From Pseudomonas cyclaminis (GTDB lineage Bacteria > Pseudomonadota > Gammaproteobacteria > Pseudomonadales > Pseudomonadaceae), in assembly GCF_015163715.1 (NCBI RefSeq), contig NZ_JADDUM010000112.1:1-37415 (forward strand): a stretch of DNA of 37,415 bases. The letters are read 5' to 3'. Shown here in pieces: positions 1-8,059 of this stretch. The position numbers were made by a program, and so were the translations under genes. How positions within the stretch are numbered: the first letter of the stretch is position 1; every line of letters starts with the position of its first letter. The notes below the pieces were generated by a model. The model ran no database searches. It saw only the letters and a list, made by a program, of their open reading frames with translations, and was not told the origin of the DNA.

Positions 1-150
1 CAGGCCGTTTTCCGATTGCAGCATCACTTCCATGCCTTCGGGGATGTAGTTGGCCACCAGGGTCGGAATGCCAATGCCGAGGTTCACGTAGAAACCGTCC
101 TGCATTTCGCGGGCGACGCGTTGAGCCATTTGTTCGCGGGTCAGAGCCAT
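1..150 (-). CDS. dhcB: 3-oxoacid/dehydrocarnitine CoA-transferase subunit B (partial)
   Basis: Only the first 50 codons lie in the window; the gene runs off the left edge. The visible N-terminus contains the [12 protein letters not shown] segment typical of B subunits of family I CoA-transferases. The catalytic glutamate of this subunit would lie outside the window. The start ATG (complement of 148-150) has an AGAGGAA ribosome site about 8 bases upstream. It follows subunit A with a 35-base gap, so the two are clearly one operon forming an A/B heteromer that moves CoA from an acyl-CoA donor to a 3-oxoacid. The dhcB symbol is inferred from the divergent LysR neighbour, a layout I recall for P. 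aeruginosa dhcR-dhcAB. A succinyl-CoA:acetoacetate transferase (scoB/atoA) is the alternative. Confidence 0.85.
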   Translation of the reverse strand, partial: MALTREQMAQRVAREMQDGFYVNLGIGIPTLVANYIPEGMEVMLQSENGL

Positions 151-185
151 GTTGTGTTCCTCTTATTCTTAGGGCCGCAGGCGGA

Positions 186-884
186 TTATTTGCGCACGGT
201 GCGCTGTTCGATGCGCTTCTCGAACGTGCCGCAGATGATCCGGTCGACGTAGATGCCTGGGGTGTGGATCTGCGCCGGGTCCAGCTCGCCCGGTTCGACG
301 ATTTCCTCGACTTCAACCACGGTGATCTTGCCGGCGGTGGCGGCCAGCGGGTTGAAGTTCTGGGCAGTGTGGCGATAGATGACGTTGCCGAAGTGGTCGG
401 CTTTCCAGCCCTTGACGATGGCGAAGTCGCCGGTGATGGACTCTTCCATCAGGTACGGACGGCCGTTGAATTCGCGGGTTTCCTTGCCTTCGGCCACTGG
501 CGTGCCGACGCCCGTGGCAGTGAAGAAGGCCGGGATGCCGGCGCCGCCTGCGCGCATTTTTTCCGCCAGGGTGCCTTGGGGGGTGAGGACCACTTCGATC
601 TCGCCGCTGAGCAGTTGCTTCTCGAACAGGGCGTTTTCACCTACGTAGGAGGCGATCACTTTGCTGATCTGCTTTTGCTCCAGCAGCACGCCCAGGCCGA
701 AACCGTCGACGCCGCAGTTGTTGGAAACCACAGTGAGGTCGCGGGTGCCTTTGCGCTTGATCTCATTGATGAGGTTCTCCGGAATGCCGCACAGGCCAAA
801 ACCGCCGGAGAGCACGGTCATGCCGTCTTCCAGGCCTGCCAGCGCTTCCTCGTAGGACGCCACGCGCTTATCGAAACCTGCCAT
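186..884 (-). CDS. dhcA: 3-oxoacid/dehydrocarnitine CoA-transferase subunit A
   Basis: The 232-residue protein is full length for the A subunit of a family I CoA-transferase. It carries the glycine-rich [13 protein letters not shown] segment near residue 30, the SNNCG motif near residue 55 and the [18 protein letters not shown] block in the middle. A GTG two codons further upstream is possible, but ATG at 884 is preferred because an AGAGGTG ribosome site sits 3 to 4 bases before it. It is the first gene of the operon with subunit B and diverges from the LysR gene at 1018. The family is certain; the precise acyl substrate (acetoacetate or 3-dehydrocarnitine) is inferred from gene context only. 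Confidence 0.88.
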   Translation of the reverse strand: MAGFDKRVASYEEALAGLEDGMTVLSGGFGLCGIPENLINEIKRKGTRDLTVVSNNCGVDGFGLGVLLEQKQISKVIASYVGENALFEKQLLSGEIEVVLTPQGTLAEKMRAGGAGIPAFFTATGVGTPVAEGKETREFNGRPYLMEESITGDFAIVKGWKADHFGNVIYRHTAQNFNPLAATAGKITVVEVEEIVEPGELDPAQIHTPGIYVDRIICGTFEKRIEQRTVRK

Positions 885-940
885 ATGCACCTCTATTTAT
901 TGTGTGTGGGCCAGCCAATGACCCGAGTGTTGCGCTGACG

Positions 941-979
941 GATTGATTTGTTAAGTTGTTTTTTAAGGTTGATTGATTT
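941..979. promoter_or_regulatory. Direct repeat in divergent promoter, candidate LysR operator
   Basis: The nonamer GATTGATTT occurs twice, at 941-949 and 971-979, spaced exactly 30 bases (about three helical turns), in the 133-base AT-rich gap between dhcA and the divergent LysR gene. LysR proteins bind as tetramers across such gaps on one face of the helix. That this pair is the operator is inference. Confidence 0.4.
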
Positions 980-1017
980 AGAAAACAGCATAGTCCATTC
1001 CTGTTCGGAGCAGCGTC

Positions 1018-1920
1018 ATGACCGTTAAGCAGATGCGTGCGTTTCTCGCCGTGGCCCAAAGCCTGAGTTTTGCCGCGGCGTGCGAGCGCTTGCACCTCTC
1101 TCAATCGGCGTTGAGCCTGACCATCAAAGGTTTGGAGGAAGGCTTGGGGGGCCGCTTGTTCAGCCGTAATACCCGCAATGTTGCGCTGACACCCGAGGGT
1201 GAATCCCTGCTGCCCCTGGCGCGCCGGCTGATTGCCGACTGGGACAATGCCGAGGACGAATTGCGCCAACGGTTCACCCTGCAACGCGGACGGGTCACAT
1301 TGGCGGCGATGCCATCGTTTGCGGGCAATTTGCTGCCACCCATCCTGAAGATATTCCGAGCACGTTACCCCCAGGTGAATGTGACGGTGCATGACTTGAT
1401 CAATGAACAGGTACTGGAGATGGTCCGCGACCGCCAAGTCGAACTGGGCGTAGCGTTTGAGCCGTCGGAAGGCTCGTCACTGGCGTTCACGCCGTTGTAC
1501 CTGGATCGCTTCATTGCCGTAGTGCCGGGTGATTCACCTCTGGCGCAATGTGCCGAGATCGATTGGGCGACCTTGCTGGAGCAGCCATTCATCACCTTGC
1601 AGCGGCCGTCCACGGTGCGGGTGATGCTGGAAGAACACTTGGGCGCCTTACAGATGAAACTGCCCGTGGCGTTGGAAAGCCATCAATTGGCAACTGTGGG
1701 CAAGATGGTTGCCAGTGGCCTGGGCGTCAGTGCCGTGCCTGCATTGTGCGCGCGGCAGATGGAAGAGGCAGGTGCCCATTGCATCACCTTGAACAGTCCA
1801 GTGATCGAGCGGCCGATTGGTGTGCTGACCAAGCCGGGGCATGAGCTGTCGGCGGCGGCACAAGTGTTGTTTGATATCTTTCGCGATGAAGCCGGGAAAG
1901 GACGCTTTCCGGCAGTGTAG
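1018..1920 (+). CDS. dhcR: LysR-family transcriptional regulator (dhcR-like)
   Basis: The 300-residue protein has the LysR layout: an N-terminal winged helix-turn-helix (residues 1-60, with SLSFAAACERLHLSQSALS) and a C-terminal effector-binding domain from about residue 90. ATG at 1018 follows a GGAG ribosome site (about 1006). It is divergent from the CoA-transferase operon, the usual arrangement for a LysR regulator and its target, so it probably controls dhcAB in response to a carnitine or ketoacid metabolite. The target is inferred from position; the dhcR name rests on the P. aeruginosa gene arrangement as I recall it. Confidence 0.82.
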   Translation: MTVKQMRAFLAVAQSLSFAAACERLHLSQSALSLTIKGLEEGLGGRLFSRNTRNVALTPEGESLLPLARRLIADWDNAEDELRQRFTLQRGRVTLAAMPSFAGNLLPPILKIFRARYPQVNVTVHDLINEQVLEMVRDRQVELGVAFEPSEGSSLAFTPLYLDRFIAVVPGDSPLAQCAEIDWATLLEQPFITLQRPSTVRVMLEEHLGALQMKLPVALESHQLATVGKMVASGLGVSAVPALCARQMEEAGAHCITLNSPVIERPIGVLTKPGHELSAAAQVLFDIFRDEAGKGRFPAV

Positions 1921-1936
1921 TAAGCGTGCAATTAAA

Positions 1937-1964
1937 AAGCCCGCTCGAACTAACGAGCGGGCTT
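1937..1964 (-). terminator. Bidirectional intrinsic terminator between convergent genes
   Basis: A perfect 11-bp stem (1937-1947 with 1954-1964, core GCCCGCTCG) closes a 6-base loop. Read on the minus strand the stem is followed by a T-run, so it best serves the 1985-2314 gene. It also lies just after the LysR stop codon on the plus strand. Confidence 0.85.
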
Positions 1965-1984
1965 GAATGTTTAATGCTGAGTGA

Positions 1985-2314
1985 TCAGCAGTATCTATCA
2001 ATCACTTTAACTTGCGACTGGCCTTTAAGGTTCTGCCATTCGGTATTCAGTGTATGAAAGACCTGCTCGATAAAGTTGCGATCAGCCGCGGCCTTCTTGC
2101 CGACATAACCCTGGCCACGGCGGTACACCTTCAGGCGCGCTGCCAGTTCACGGTTATTGCGGTCAAACTCGGCTTCTTCGGTATTGGGCTCCAGGCAGTC
2201 AAGTTGCACTTCGCCCGATTTGCCAATCCACAGGATATGGTCGTCGAGTGTGTCTTTCTGCGCTGCGAACATCTCAGCCAATTCGTCGATAGTTGGTTGG
2301 TTGTTCAGATTCAT
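1985..2314 (-). CDS. Conserved hypothetical protein, 109 aa
   Basis: I do not recognise a named family. The protein is acidic in its N-terminal half (DELAEMFAAQKDTLDDHILWI) and basic and charged in the C-terminal half (YRRGQGYVGKKAAAD). It has no signal peptide and no membrane segment, so it should be cytosolic. Codon use is like its neighbours, and a strong terminator follows directly, which supports a real expressed gene. The ATG at 2314 is preceded by GGGG at about 2322-2325. It is transcribed alone, convergent with the LysR gene. Confidence 0.75.
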   Translation of the reverse strand: MNLNNQPTIDELAEMFAAQKDTLDDHILWIGKSGEVQLDCLEPNTEEAEFDRNNRELAARLKVYRRGQGYVGKKAAADRNFIEQVFHTLNTEWQNLKGQSQVKVIDRYC

Positions 2315-2680
2315 GTGTAAGCCCCTTGACCAGTTGGCGATCTATCAGTTGATTCCGTTAAAACTGCTTAGTTGTCTCCGGCTTTGAAAGCCGGGCGTCA
2401 GTGACGGTCTGCCGAATACGGGCAGGGTCTTGAACCTGATGCATGTAGTCTTGCTGATGAACTGCTACGCAATGGTTTCATAACGAAGACAAGCAGCGTT
2501 TGAGCTCCTTGTACCCATCCCTTCCGGGGCAGGTCAGCTTCATCAATCTGCCTTGTGGGCAGTGCACATCCGGAAAAAACAGCTCGGCGGTCAGACGAGC
2601 TCTTTCAAAACGCTTGTTACCAACGCTCCCGATCCGGGAGACGTCTCGATAATGCAAGGACAAAAAGGTTACGTCAACGA

Positions 2681-2712
2681 TTATGTAGTGATTATTTTCT
2701 GTCACTACATAA
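2681..2712. promoter_or_regulatory. Perfect 11-bp inverted repeat, operator-like
   Basis: TTATGTAGTGA (2681-2691) and its exact complement TCACTACATAA (2702-2712) are separated by 10 bases, so half-site centres are 21 bases apart (two helical turns). The repeat is AT-rich and lacks a following T-run, which fits a protein-binding site better than a terminator. No adjacent gene start explains it. Confidence 0.5.
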
Positions 2713-2789
2713 ATTGCCGTGGGGACGGGGAAATGCGGGAAAACGTGACTTGGGCGTCATTTCTTGGAGCCGATGGTCAAGCCGTAAAG

Positions 2790-2814
2790 GGGCTGTTGTG
2801 GCGAGCGGGCTTGC
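2790..2814 (+). repeat. REP-like intergenic module
   Basis: The sequence GGGCTGTTGTGGCGAGCGGG followed by CTTGC is repeated with one mismatch at 10811-10835 inside the large nested inverted repeat. GTGGCGAGCGGGCTTGC is typical of repetitive extragenic palindromes in fluorescent pseudomonads. It sits just beyond the sirtuin stop codon, a usual REP location. Confidence 0.65.
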
Positions 2815-2820
2815 GGCAGG

Positions 2821-3666
2821 TCAGGTCAATCGATCGACCAGCAGGGGTAACAACCGCTCGCACGAAGCTTGGATCTTCACCTGCAACAACTCATCCCCAC
2901 GGGTCTTGCCGAGGTTGATGGCGATCACCGGTTTGCCTTGTTCAACCATGGCTTTGCACAGGCGGAACGCCGAATACGCCATCAGTGATGAACCCACCAC
3001 CAGCAAACCCTCGGCGTGCTCCACGGCAGCCATCGCCTTGGCTGCGGTGTCCTGGGCGACGTTTTCGCCAAAAAACACCACGTCCGGCTTGAGTCGCTGG
3101 CCGCCGCAATGGGGGCAGTTGGGAACCTGGAAGCGCTCTTCAAACGCAGGATCAAGCAGGGTATCGCCATCGGGTGCCTGCACCGCGTCGACGCCAGCCA
3201 GGTAGGGATTCTGGCCTTCCATCAGTTGCTGGATCACATCGCGCTCGCTGCGTTGCTGGCAATCCAGGCATAGCACCCGGTGCAGGCTGCCATGCAGTTC
3301 GATCACATCGTGACTGCCCGCTTGATCATGCAGGGTATCGACGTTTTGGGTGATCAGTCCGCTGATTTGCTGGCGTTGTTGCAGCGTGGCCAGTGCCAAG
3401 TGCGCCTTGTTCGGCTCGGCAATACGCACTCTCGGCCACCCCAGCATCGCCCGCGCCCAGTAACGGCGGCGGGCTTGTGGGGTGGCGAGGAATTCCTGGT
3501 ACATCATCGGCGCCTTGCCCCGGCGCACGCCCTCGCTGTCACGGTAATCGGGGATGCCCGACGATGTGCTGATCCCTGCGCCCGTCAGCACCACAAAGCG
3601 CCGGTCGGTCATGGCGCGGAGCAGGGTGTCGAGGTGGTCTTCCTGATGTTGCAGGCTGTCGAGCAT
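2821..3666 (-). CDS. SIR2-family NAD-dependent protein deacylase
   Basis: The 281-residue protein is a sirtuin. It shows the NAD-binding GAGISTSSGIPDYR motif (residues 29-42), TQNVD (106-110), the catalytic histidine in ELHG (His125), a zinc site of two CxxC pairs (Cys133/136 and Cys184/187) and VVGSS near the C-terminus. Sirtuins remove acyl groups from lysines using NAD. The motif spacing and long zinc-domain insert look like the class II (SIRT4-like) branch rather than E. coli CobB, so no symbol is given. It begins 9 bases after the CBS-domain gene, forming a two-gene operon. The start at 3666 is the first ATG, MLDSLQHQ. Confidence 0.93.
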   Translation of the reverse strand: MLDSLQHQEDHLDTLLRAMTDRRFVVLTGAGISTSSGIPDYRDSEGVRRGKAPMMYQEFLATPQARRRYWARAMLGWPRVRIAEPNKAHLALATLQQRQQISGLITQNVDTLHDQAGSHDVIELHGSLHRVLCLDCQQRSERDVIQQLMEGQNPYLAGVDAVQAPDGDTLLDPAFEERFQVPNCPHCGGQRLKPDVVFFGENVAQDTAAKAMAAVEHAEGLLVVGSSLMAYSAFRLCKAMVEQGKPVIAINLGKTRGDELLQVKIQASCERLLPLLVDRLT

Positions 3667-3675
3667 GGGGACTCC

Positions 3676-4116
3676 CTATTCGCCGCGGATGTATTGCTCC
3701 AGCTGTTTGATCAGATCGGCCTGTTCGGCAATGGCTTCTTTTACCAGGTCACCGATGGAGAGCAAGCCGAGCAATTTGCCATCCTCAACCACGGGCAGGT
3801 GGCGCAGGTGGCTGTCGGTCATGATGTTCATGCATTCGTCGACACTTTTGTGGGTATCGACGGTTATCACCGGGGAACTCATGACTTCATGGACCTTTGT
3901 CGAAACGGACGACAGGCCTTTGAGCATGATTTTACGTGCGTAATCACGCTCGCTGAGGATGCCAACCACCGCACCCTGCTTGACGACCGGCAGAGCACCG
4001 ACGTTTTTGGATGACATCACCACCAGCGCTTCGAATACGGTGTGATCCCATTCAATGGTATGGACCTCCTGATTTTTCTTGTCTTTAGCTTTGAGTACTT
4101 CTGAGACAGTCTTCAT
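3676..4116 (-). CDS. CBS-domain protein (tandem CBS pair)
   Basis: The 146-residue protein consists almost entirely of two CBS domains (about residues 10-70 and 78-135), marked by GALPVV...GILSERDYARKI and HLRHLPVVEDGKLLGLLSIGD. Such stand-alone Bateman modules bind adenine nucleotides and sense energy state. ATG at 4116 is preferred over the GTG at 4125 because a GGAG site lies 9 bases before the ATG and the GTG overlaps that site. It is co-transcribed with the downstream sirtuin. A nucleotide sensor next to an NAD-dependent deacylase suggests a link to energy metabolism, which is inference. Confidence 0.92.
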   Translation of the reverse strand: MKTVSEVLKAKDKKNQEVHTIEWDHTVFEALVVMSSKNVGALPVVKQGAVVGILSERDYARKIMLKGLSSVSTKVHEVMSSPVITVDTHKSVDECMNIMTDSHLRHLPVVEDGKLLGLLSIGDLVKEAIAEQADLIKQLEQYIRGE

Positions 4117-4251
4117 GGCGGCCACTCCGATGCGTGTTGTTGTTAGGAAATCAGCAGGTCCCTACAGAATCCTAGACGGGCTACGGTGCCGCAAGGTCCA
4201 AAGCGGCGTTAAACCCGTCGAAAAACGTCATTCGCCGGATTTTTTCTGCAT

Positions 4252-6201
4252 TTACCCCGCATTTGTCGGCTTTTTGGCGCGCTTGGGGCTGGCCGCAGTC
4301 TTGCGGGGGGCCGCCTTGCGCTTCTTTTTCCATGGTGTGGCGCCTCGGCCCGCCGGGCTCGCCGGCCCGGTGATGGTCATGCGCATGCCGTTGCAGCGGG
4401 CCACTTGTTTGCTCATCCACGCCGCCTGCTTGGCGACGAATTCTTCCAGGCTCATTTCACCGCTTTGCACCATGTCCAGCGCCTGTTCCCAGATCGCGGT
4501 GGTGCCGGGGTCGGCGATGGCGCGAGGCACGGCGTCGATCAGGCTGAACGCGGCCGGGGTGGCTGACAGCGCCTTGCCGTTCTTGACCAGGTAACCCCGG
4601 TCGAGCAGACCCTGGATAATTCCGGCTCTGGTGGCTTCGGTGCCGATACCGGTGGTGTCCTTGAGTTTTTGCTTGAGCAGCGGGTCTTCCACCAGCTTGG
4701 CGACGTTTTTCATCGCCTTGATCAGGTCGCCTTCGGTAAAGGGTTTAGGCGGCTGGGTCCATAAATCCTTGAGGTTGACGTTGGCTACCGCGTAGTCCTG
4801 CCCCTGCGCCAGCATCGGCAACGCTTGTGGTGCTGGCGCCTCACGGCCCTTGGTCGGCGCCAACGCTTCGGGCAGGGCGCGTTTCCAGCCTGGCTCTATC
4901 ACGACTTTACCGACCGCACGCAATGCAAAGCCCGCGCAGTCGAAATCCGCCTGGGTGCGATCGTATTCATGGTTGGGCAGGAACTGCGCCAGGTAGCGCG
5001 CACGAATCAGCGTGTACACCGCTCTGTGTTTGCCAGTGAGTTGCCCGACGTCCTTGCCGGCGCCCGTTGGAATGATGCCGTGGTGGGCGCTGACCTTGGC
5101 GTCGTTCCAGGCCCGCGAGCGGCGTTGAGGATCGATATGGGGCATCAGCCCGTTGACCGCCGTATCGGCACGGCCCAGTGCGGCGAGAATCTTGGGTGCG
5201 TCGCTGTGTTGACTGACGGGCAGGTAGCCGCAGTCACTGCGTGGGTAGGTGATGACCTTGTGGGTTTCGTAGAGGGATTGGGCGATGTCCAGGGTTTCCT
5301 GGGCGCCGAGGCCGAGTTTCTTGGAGCAGATTTCCTGCAATGTGCCGAGGTCGAAGGGCAGGGGCGCCACTTCGCGCATGCGTTCGGTACGCAGTTTTAC
5401 CAGGCGTGCGCTGGCGGCGTTGCTCATCGCGTCGGCGGCCTCACGGGCAAGCTGAGGATTGAGGCAGCGGCCTTGATCGTCGCAGGCGTCTTCGGCGGCA
5501 CGCCACTGGGCGGTGAAGGTCATGCGCTCGTGGCGCAGGTCCACATCAATGGCCCAATAAGCCACCGGCACGAAATCGGCGATGCTGCGGTCGCGGTCCA
5601 CCACCAGGCGCAAGGTCGGGGTTTGCACGCGGCCTACCGGCAACACGCCCTGATAGCCGGACTGACGCCCAAGCAGGGTAAACAGACGACTCATGTTCAT
5701 ACCGATCAGCCAGTCGGCACGGGAGCGGCCCAGGGCCGAGTGATACAGGCTGAAGGTTTCGGCACCCGGCTTGAGCGCTGCCAGGGCTTTGCGAATGGAG
5801 GCGTCATCCAGTGCCGACAGCCACAAACGCTGGATCGGCCCGCGATAACGACAGTGCTCCACCAGCTCGCGGGCGATCATCTCGCCCTCGCGGTCGGCGT
5901 CGGTGGCGATCACCAGCTCCTGGGCTTCCCCCAGCAGGCGCTTGACCGCCTTGAACTGGCTGGCCGTCTTGGGCTTGACCCGCATCTTCCATTTTTCCGG
6001 GACGATTGGCAGGTCGGCCAGCACCCAGCGCTTGTACTTTTCGTCGTAGGCATCGGGCGGAGCGGTTTCCAGCAGATGACCGATGCACCAGGTGACTGTG
6101 ACCCCATTGCCCAGCCAGCAACCGTCGCCCCGGCGACTGGCGCCAAGCACGGCCGCGATATCCTTGGCCTGGGAGGGTTTTTCACAGAGGTACAGCCGCA
6201 T
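4252..6201 (-). CDS. topB: DNA topoisomerase III
   Basis: The 649-residue type IA topoisomerase cuts one strand and passes another to decatenate DNA. The N-terminal Toprim domain has the LYLCEKPSQAKDIA start and the acidic DADREGE motif near residue 105. The catalytic tyrosine is Tyr319 in ITYPRSD. GIGTEATRAGIIQGL lies near residue 530. The C-terminal 35 residues are very rich in Lys, Arg, Pro and Ala, a non-specific DNA-binding tail. Length matches E. coli TopB (about 650). It is transcribed alone. TopB homologues also mark integrative elements, but no conjugation or integration gene is nearby, so this is the housekeeping copy. Confidence 0.96.
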   Translation of the reverse strand: MRLYLCEKPSQAKDIAAVLGASRRGDGCWLGNGVTVTWCIGHLLETAPPDAYDEKYKRWVLADLPIVPEKWKMRVKPKTASQFKAVKRLLGEAQELVIATDADREGEMIARELVEHCRYRGPIQRLWLSALDDASIRKALAALKPGAETFSLYHSALGRSRADWLIGMNMSRLFTLLGRQSGYQGVLPVGRVQTPTLRLVVDRDRSIADFVPVAYWAIDVDLRHERMTFTAQWRAAEDACDDQGRCLNPQLAREAADAMSNAASARLVKLRTERMREVAPLPFDLGTLQEICSKKLGLGAQETLDIAQSLYETHKVITYPRSDCGYLPVSQHSDAPKILAALGRADTAVNGLMPHIDPQRRSRAWNDAKVSAHHGIIPTGAGKDVGQLTGKHRAVYTLIRARYLAQFLPNHEYDRTQADFDCAGFALRAVGKVVIEPGWKRALPEALAPTKGREAPAPQALPMLAQGQDYAVANVNLKDLWTQPPKPFTEGDLIKAMKNVAKLVEDPLLKQKLKDTTGIGTEATRAGIIQGLLDRGYLVKNGKALSATPAAFSLIDAVPRAIADPGTTAIWEQALDMVQSGEMSLEEFVAKQAAWMSKQVARCNGMRMTITGPASPAGRGATPWKKKRKAAPRKTAASPKRAKKPTNAG

Positions 6202-6298
6202 GGTCAGCCCATTCGTTACACAGTTGAATGGAGAGCAGGATGGGCATAAGAAGGGAATTGAGCAACTATTATCTGTATGGATGTACAGCTTTAAGTTT

Positions 6299-6366
6299 CA
6301 AGCTACAAGCCGCAAGTCAATGCCGATTCGCTCTGACTTGCCGCTTGTAGCTTGCCGCTTGTAGCT
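6299..6366. repeat. Imperfect inverted repeat (CTTGTAGCTTGCCG family)
   Basis: Positions 6299-6319 and 6334-6354 form a 21-bp inverted repeat with a single mismatch and a 14-base loop. The last unit, CCGCTTGTAGCT, is repeated directly at 6355-6366. It sits just after the MHS transporter stop and upstream of topB. It can form a hairpin that could end transcription of the transporter operon. CTTGTAGCTTG repeats of this kind are common between genes in fluorescent pseudomonads. Confidence 0.75.
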
Positions 6367-6368
6367 GC

Positions 6369-7994
6369 TTAATTATTATCAATATCCACATGCCGCGTTT
6401 CTTTGAGACAGATCATCCCCACGATCAGGCTTACCCCGGTCACGACCACCGGATACCACAGCCCGTAGAAGATATCCCCGGTGTACACCACCAGCGCAAA
6501 CGACACGGTCGGCAGGAACCCGCCAAACCAGCCATTACCGATGTGGTAGGGCAAGGACATCGAGGTGTAGCGGATACGCGTCGGGAACAATTCCACCATC
6601 AGCGCCGCCAGCGGGCCGTAGCACATGGCCGCGATCAGGATCAGCGCGACGATCAGCACCACCACCATGACCTTGTTGACCTGAGCCGCGTCCGCCGAGG
6701 ACGGGTAGCCGGCCAGGGTCACAGCGCCGCGCAGGGCCTTTTCGTCAAAACCGTCGATACGCACGTCGCCCACGCTCACCTGCACCGGGCTGCCGGCGGG
6801 GGCGGCGGCGCTGCTGTAGGGCAGGCCTTGCTTGACCAGGAAGGTCTTGACCTTGTCGCACGGGCTGTCAAATTTCGCCTTGCCCACCGGGTCGAACTGG
6901 AAGGTGCAGGTGGCCGGGTCGGCCAAGACGGTGATCGGTGCCTGAGTGCTGGCCTGGTCCATCGCCGGGTTGGTGTAGTGCGCCAGGCTCTTGAAGATCG
7001 GGAAGTACAGCACGGTGGCCAGCAGCAGGCCGAGCATCAGCACCGGCTTGCGCCCGACCTTGTCCGACAGCCAGCCAAAGAAGATAAAGAACGGCGCGCC
7101 GATCACCACGCTGATGATCAGCAGCATGTTGGCCAGTGCCGGGTCCATTTTCAGGAATTGCGTGAGGAAGAACAGCACGTAAAACTGCGCCGCGTAGAAG
7201 GTCACCGCTTGCCCGCCGTTGATGCTGAACAGCGCAATCAGCACCACCTTGAGGTTTTCCCATTTGCCGAACGACTCGCGGATCGGCGCCTTGCTGGCCT
7301 TGCCTTCCTCTTTCATCTTCAGGAAGGCCGGCGACTCGTGCAGGCTCATGCGGATCCAGGTGGAAATGCCCAGCAGCACGATCGAGAACAGGAACGGAAT
7401 CCGCCAGCCCCACACTTCGAACTGGTCACCCGTGAAGTAACGGCAGGCCAGCACCACCAACAGCGACAGCAACAGGCCGATGGTCGCCGTGGATTGAATC
7501 CAACTGGTATGGAAGCCACGTTTGCCGGCCGGTGCGTGTTCCGCCACGTAGGTGGCCGCGCCGCCGTATTCGCCGCCCAGCGCCAGGCCCTGCAGCATGC
7601 GCAGCACGATCAGGATGATCGGCGCCGCGATGCCGATGCTGGCGTAAGTCGGCAGCAGCCCCACGCAGAAGGTGGCGACGCCCATCAGGATGATGGTGAC
7701 GAGGAAGGTGTACTTGCGCCCGATCATGTCGCCCAGGCGGCCGAACACCAGCGCGCCGAACGGGCGCACCACAAAGCCGGCCGCGAAGGCCATCAAGGCA
7801 AAGATAAACGCCGTGGTGTCGTTGACCCCGGCAAAGAACTGCTTGCTGATCACGGCCGCCAGGGCGCCGTAGAGGAAAAAGTCATACCACTCGAACACCG
7901 TCCCCAGGGACGAGGCGAAGATGACCTTTTTTGAGTCGTTGGTGGTGCTGGCGGTGTTGACCGTCGAGCCCAAGGGTTGAGCATGTTCTGACAT
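6369..7994 (-). CDS. MFS transporter, metabolite:H+ symporter (MHS) type, with periplasmic insert
   Basis: The 541-residue inner-membrane carrier belongs to the MHS branch of the major facilitator superfamily (proline/betaine and organic acid symporters). Family marks are GTVFEWYDFFLYG at residues 31-43, RPFGALVFGRLGDMIGRKYTF (about 77-97) and LQGLALGGEYGGAA at 134-147. Family members usually have 430-450 residues; the extra length is a hydrophilic insert at about residues 338-440 between membrane segments 9 and 10, predicted periplasmic, with cysteines 363 and 379. The start has a GAGGG ribosome site. It lies 65 bases after the GMC oxidoreductase gene, so it probably imports that enzyme's substrate or a related compound. 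The substrate is unknown. Confidence 0.92.
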   Translation of the reverse strand: MSEHAQPLGSTVNTASTTNDSKKVIFASSLGTVFEWYDFFLYGALAAVISKQFFAGVNDTTAFIFALMAFAAGFVVRPFGALVFGRLGDMIGRKYTFLVTIILMGVATFCVGLLPTYASIGIAAPIILIVLRMLQGLALGGEYGGAATYVAEHAPAGKRGFHTSWIQSTATIGLLLSLLVVLACRYFTGDQFEVWGWRIPFLFSIVLLGISTWIRMSLHESPAFLKMKEEGKASKAPIRESFGKWENLKVVLIALFSINGGQAVTFYAAQFYVLFFLTQFLKMDPALANMLLIISVVIGAPFFIFFGWLSDKVGRKPVLMLGLLLATVLYFPIFKSLAHYTNPAMDQASTQAPITVLADPATCTFQFDPVGKAKFDSPCDKVKTFLVKQGLPYSSAAAPAGSPVQVSVGDVRIDGFDEKALRGAVTLAGYPSSADAAQVNKVMVVVLIVALILIAAMCYGPLAALMVELFPTRIRYTSMSLPYHIGNGWFGGFLPTVSFALVVYTGDIFYGLWYPVVVTGVSLIVGMICLKETRHVDIDNN

Positions 7995-8059
7995 CGGGTA
8001 GCCCTCACAGTGATTATTTATTGTTGTTCCACTGTCGGCGCCAGGTGCGGCGCCGCTAT

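Larger units (their letters stand above)
2315..2820. other. 506-base gene-free region with several inverted repeats
   Basis: I see no convincing gene here. It holds a 17-base palindrome (CCGGCTTT-G-AAAGCCGG, 2378-2394), an 11-bp inverted repeat at 2681-2712 and a REP-like module at 2790-2814. A 75-codon GTG-started minus-strand reading frame (2478-2705) lacks a ribosome site and pseudomonad codon bias and was not called. Confidence 0.6.

Noticed and set aside
2478..2705. 75-codon minus-strand reading frame with GTG start
   Set aside because: No ribosome site, its start lies within the inverted repeat at 2681-2712, and codon use is unlike that of the neighbours; no family resemblance seen.
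4252..6201. topB as evidence for an integrative conjugative element
   Set aside because: No relaxase, type IV secretion, integrase or attachment-site genes nearby; the gene looks like the chromosomal copy.
4825..6249. 474-codon reading frame opposite topB
   Set aside because: It is the antisense shadow of a clearly conserved gene in GC-rich DNA. The same applies to long frames opposite the MHS, GMC, glutamine-synthetase-like, mgtA and uvrC genes.
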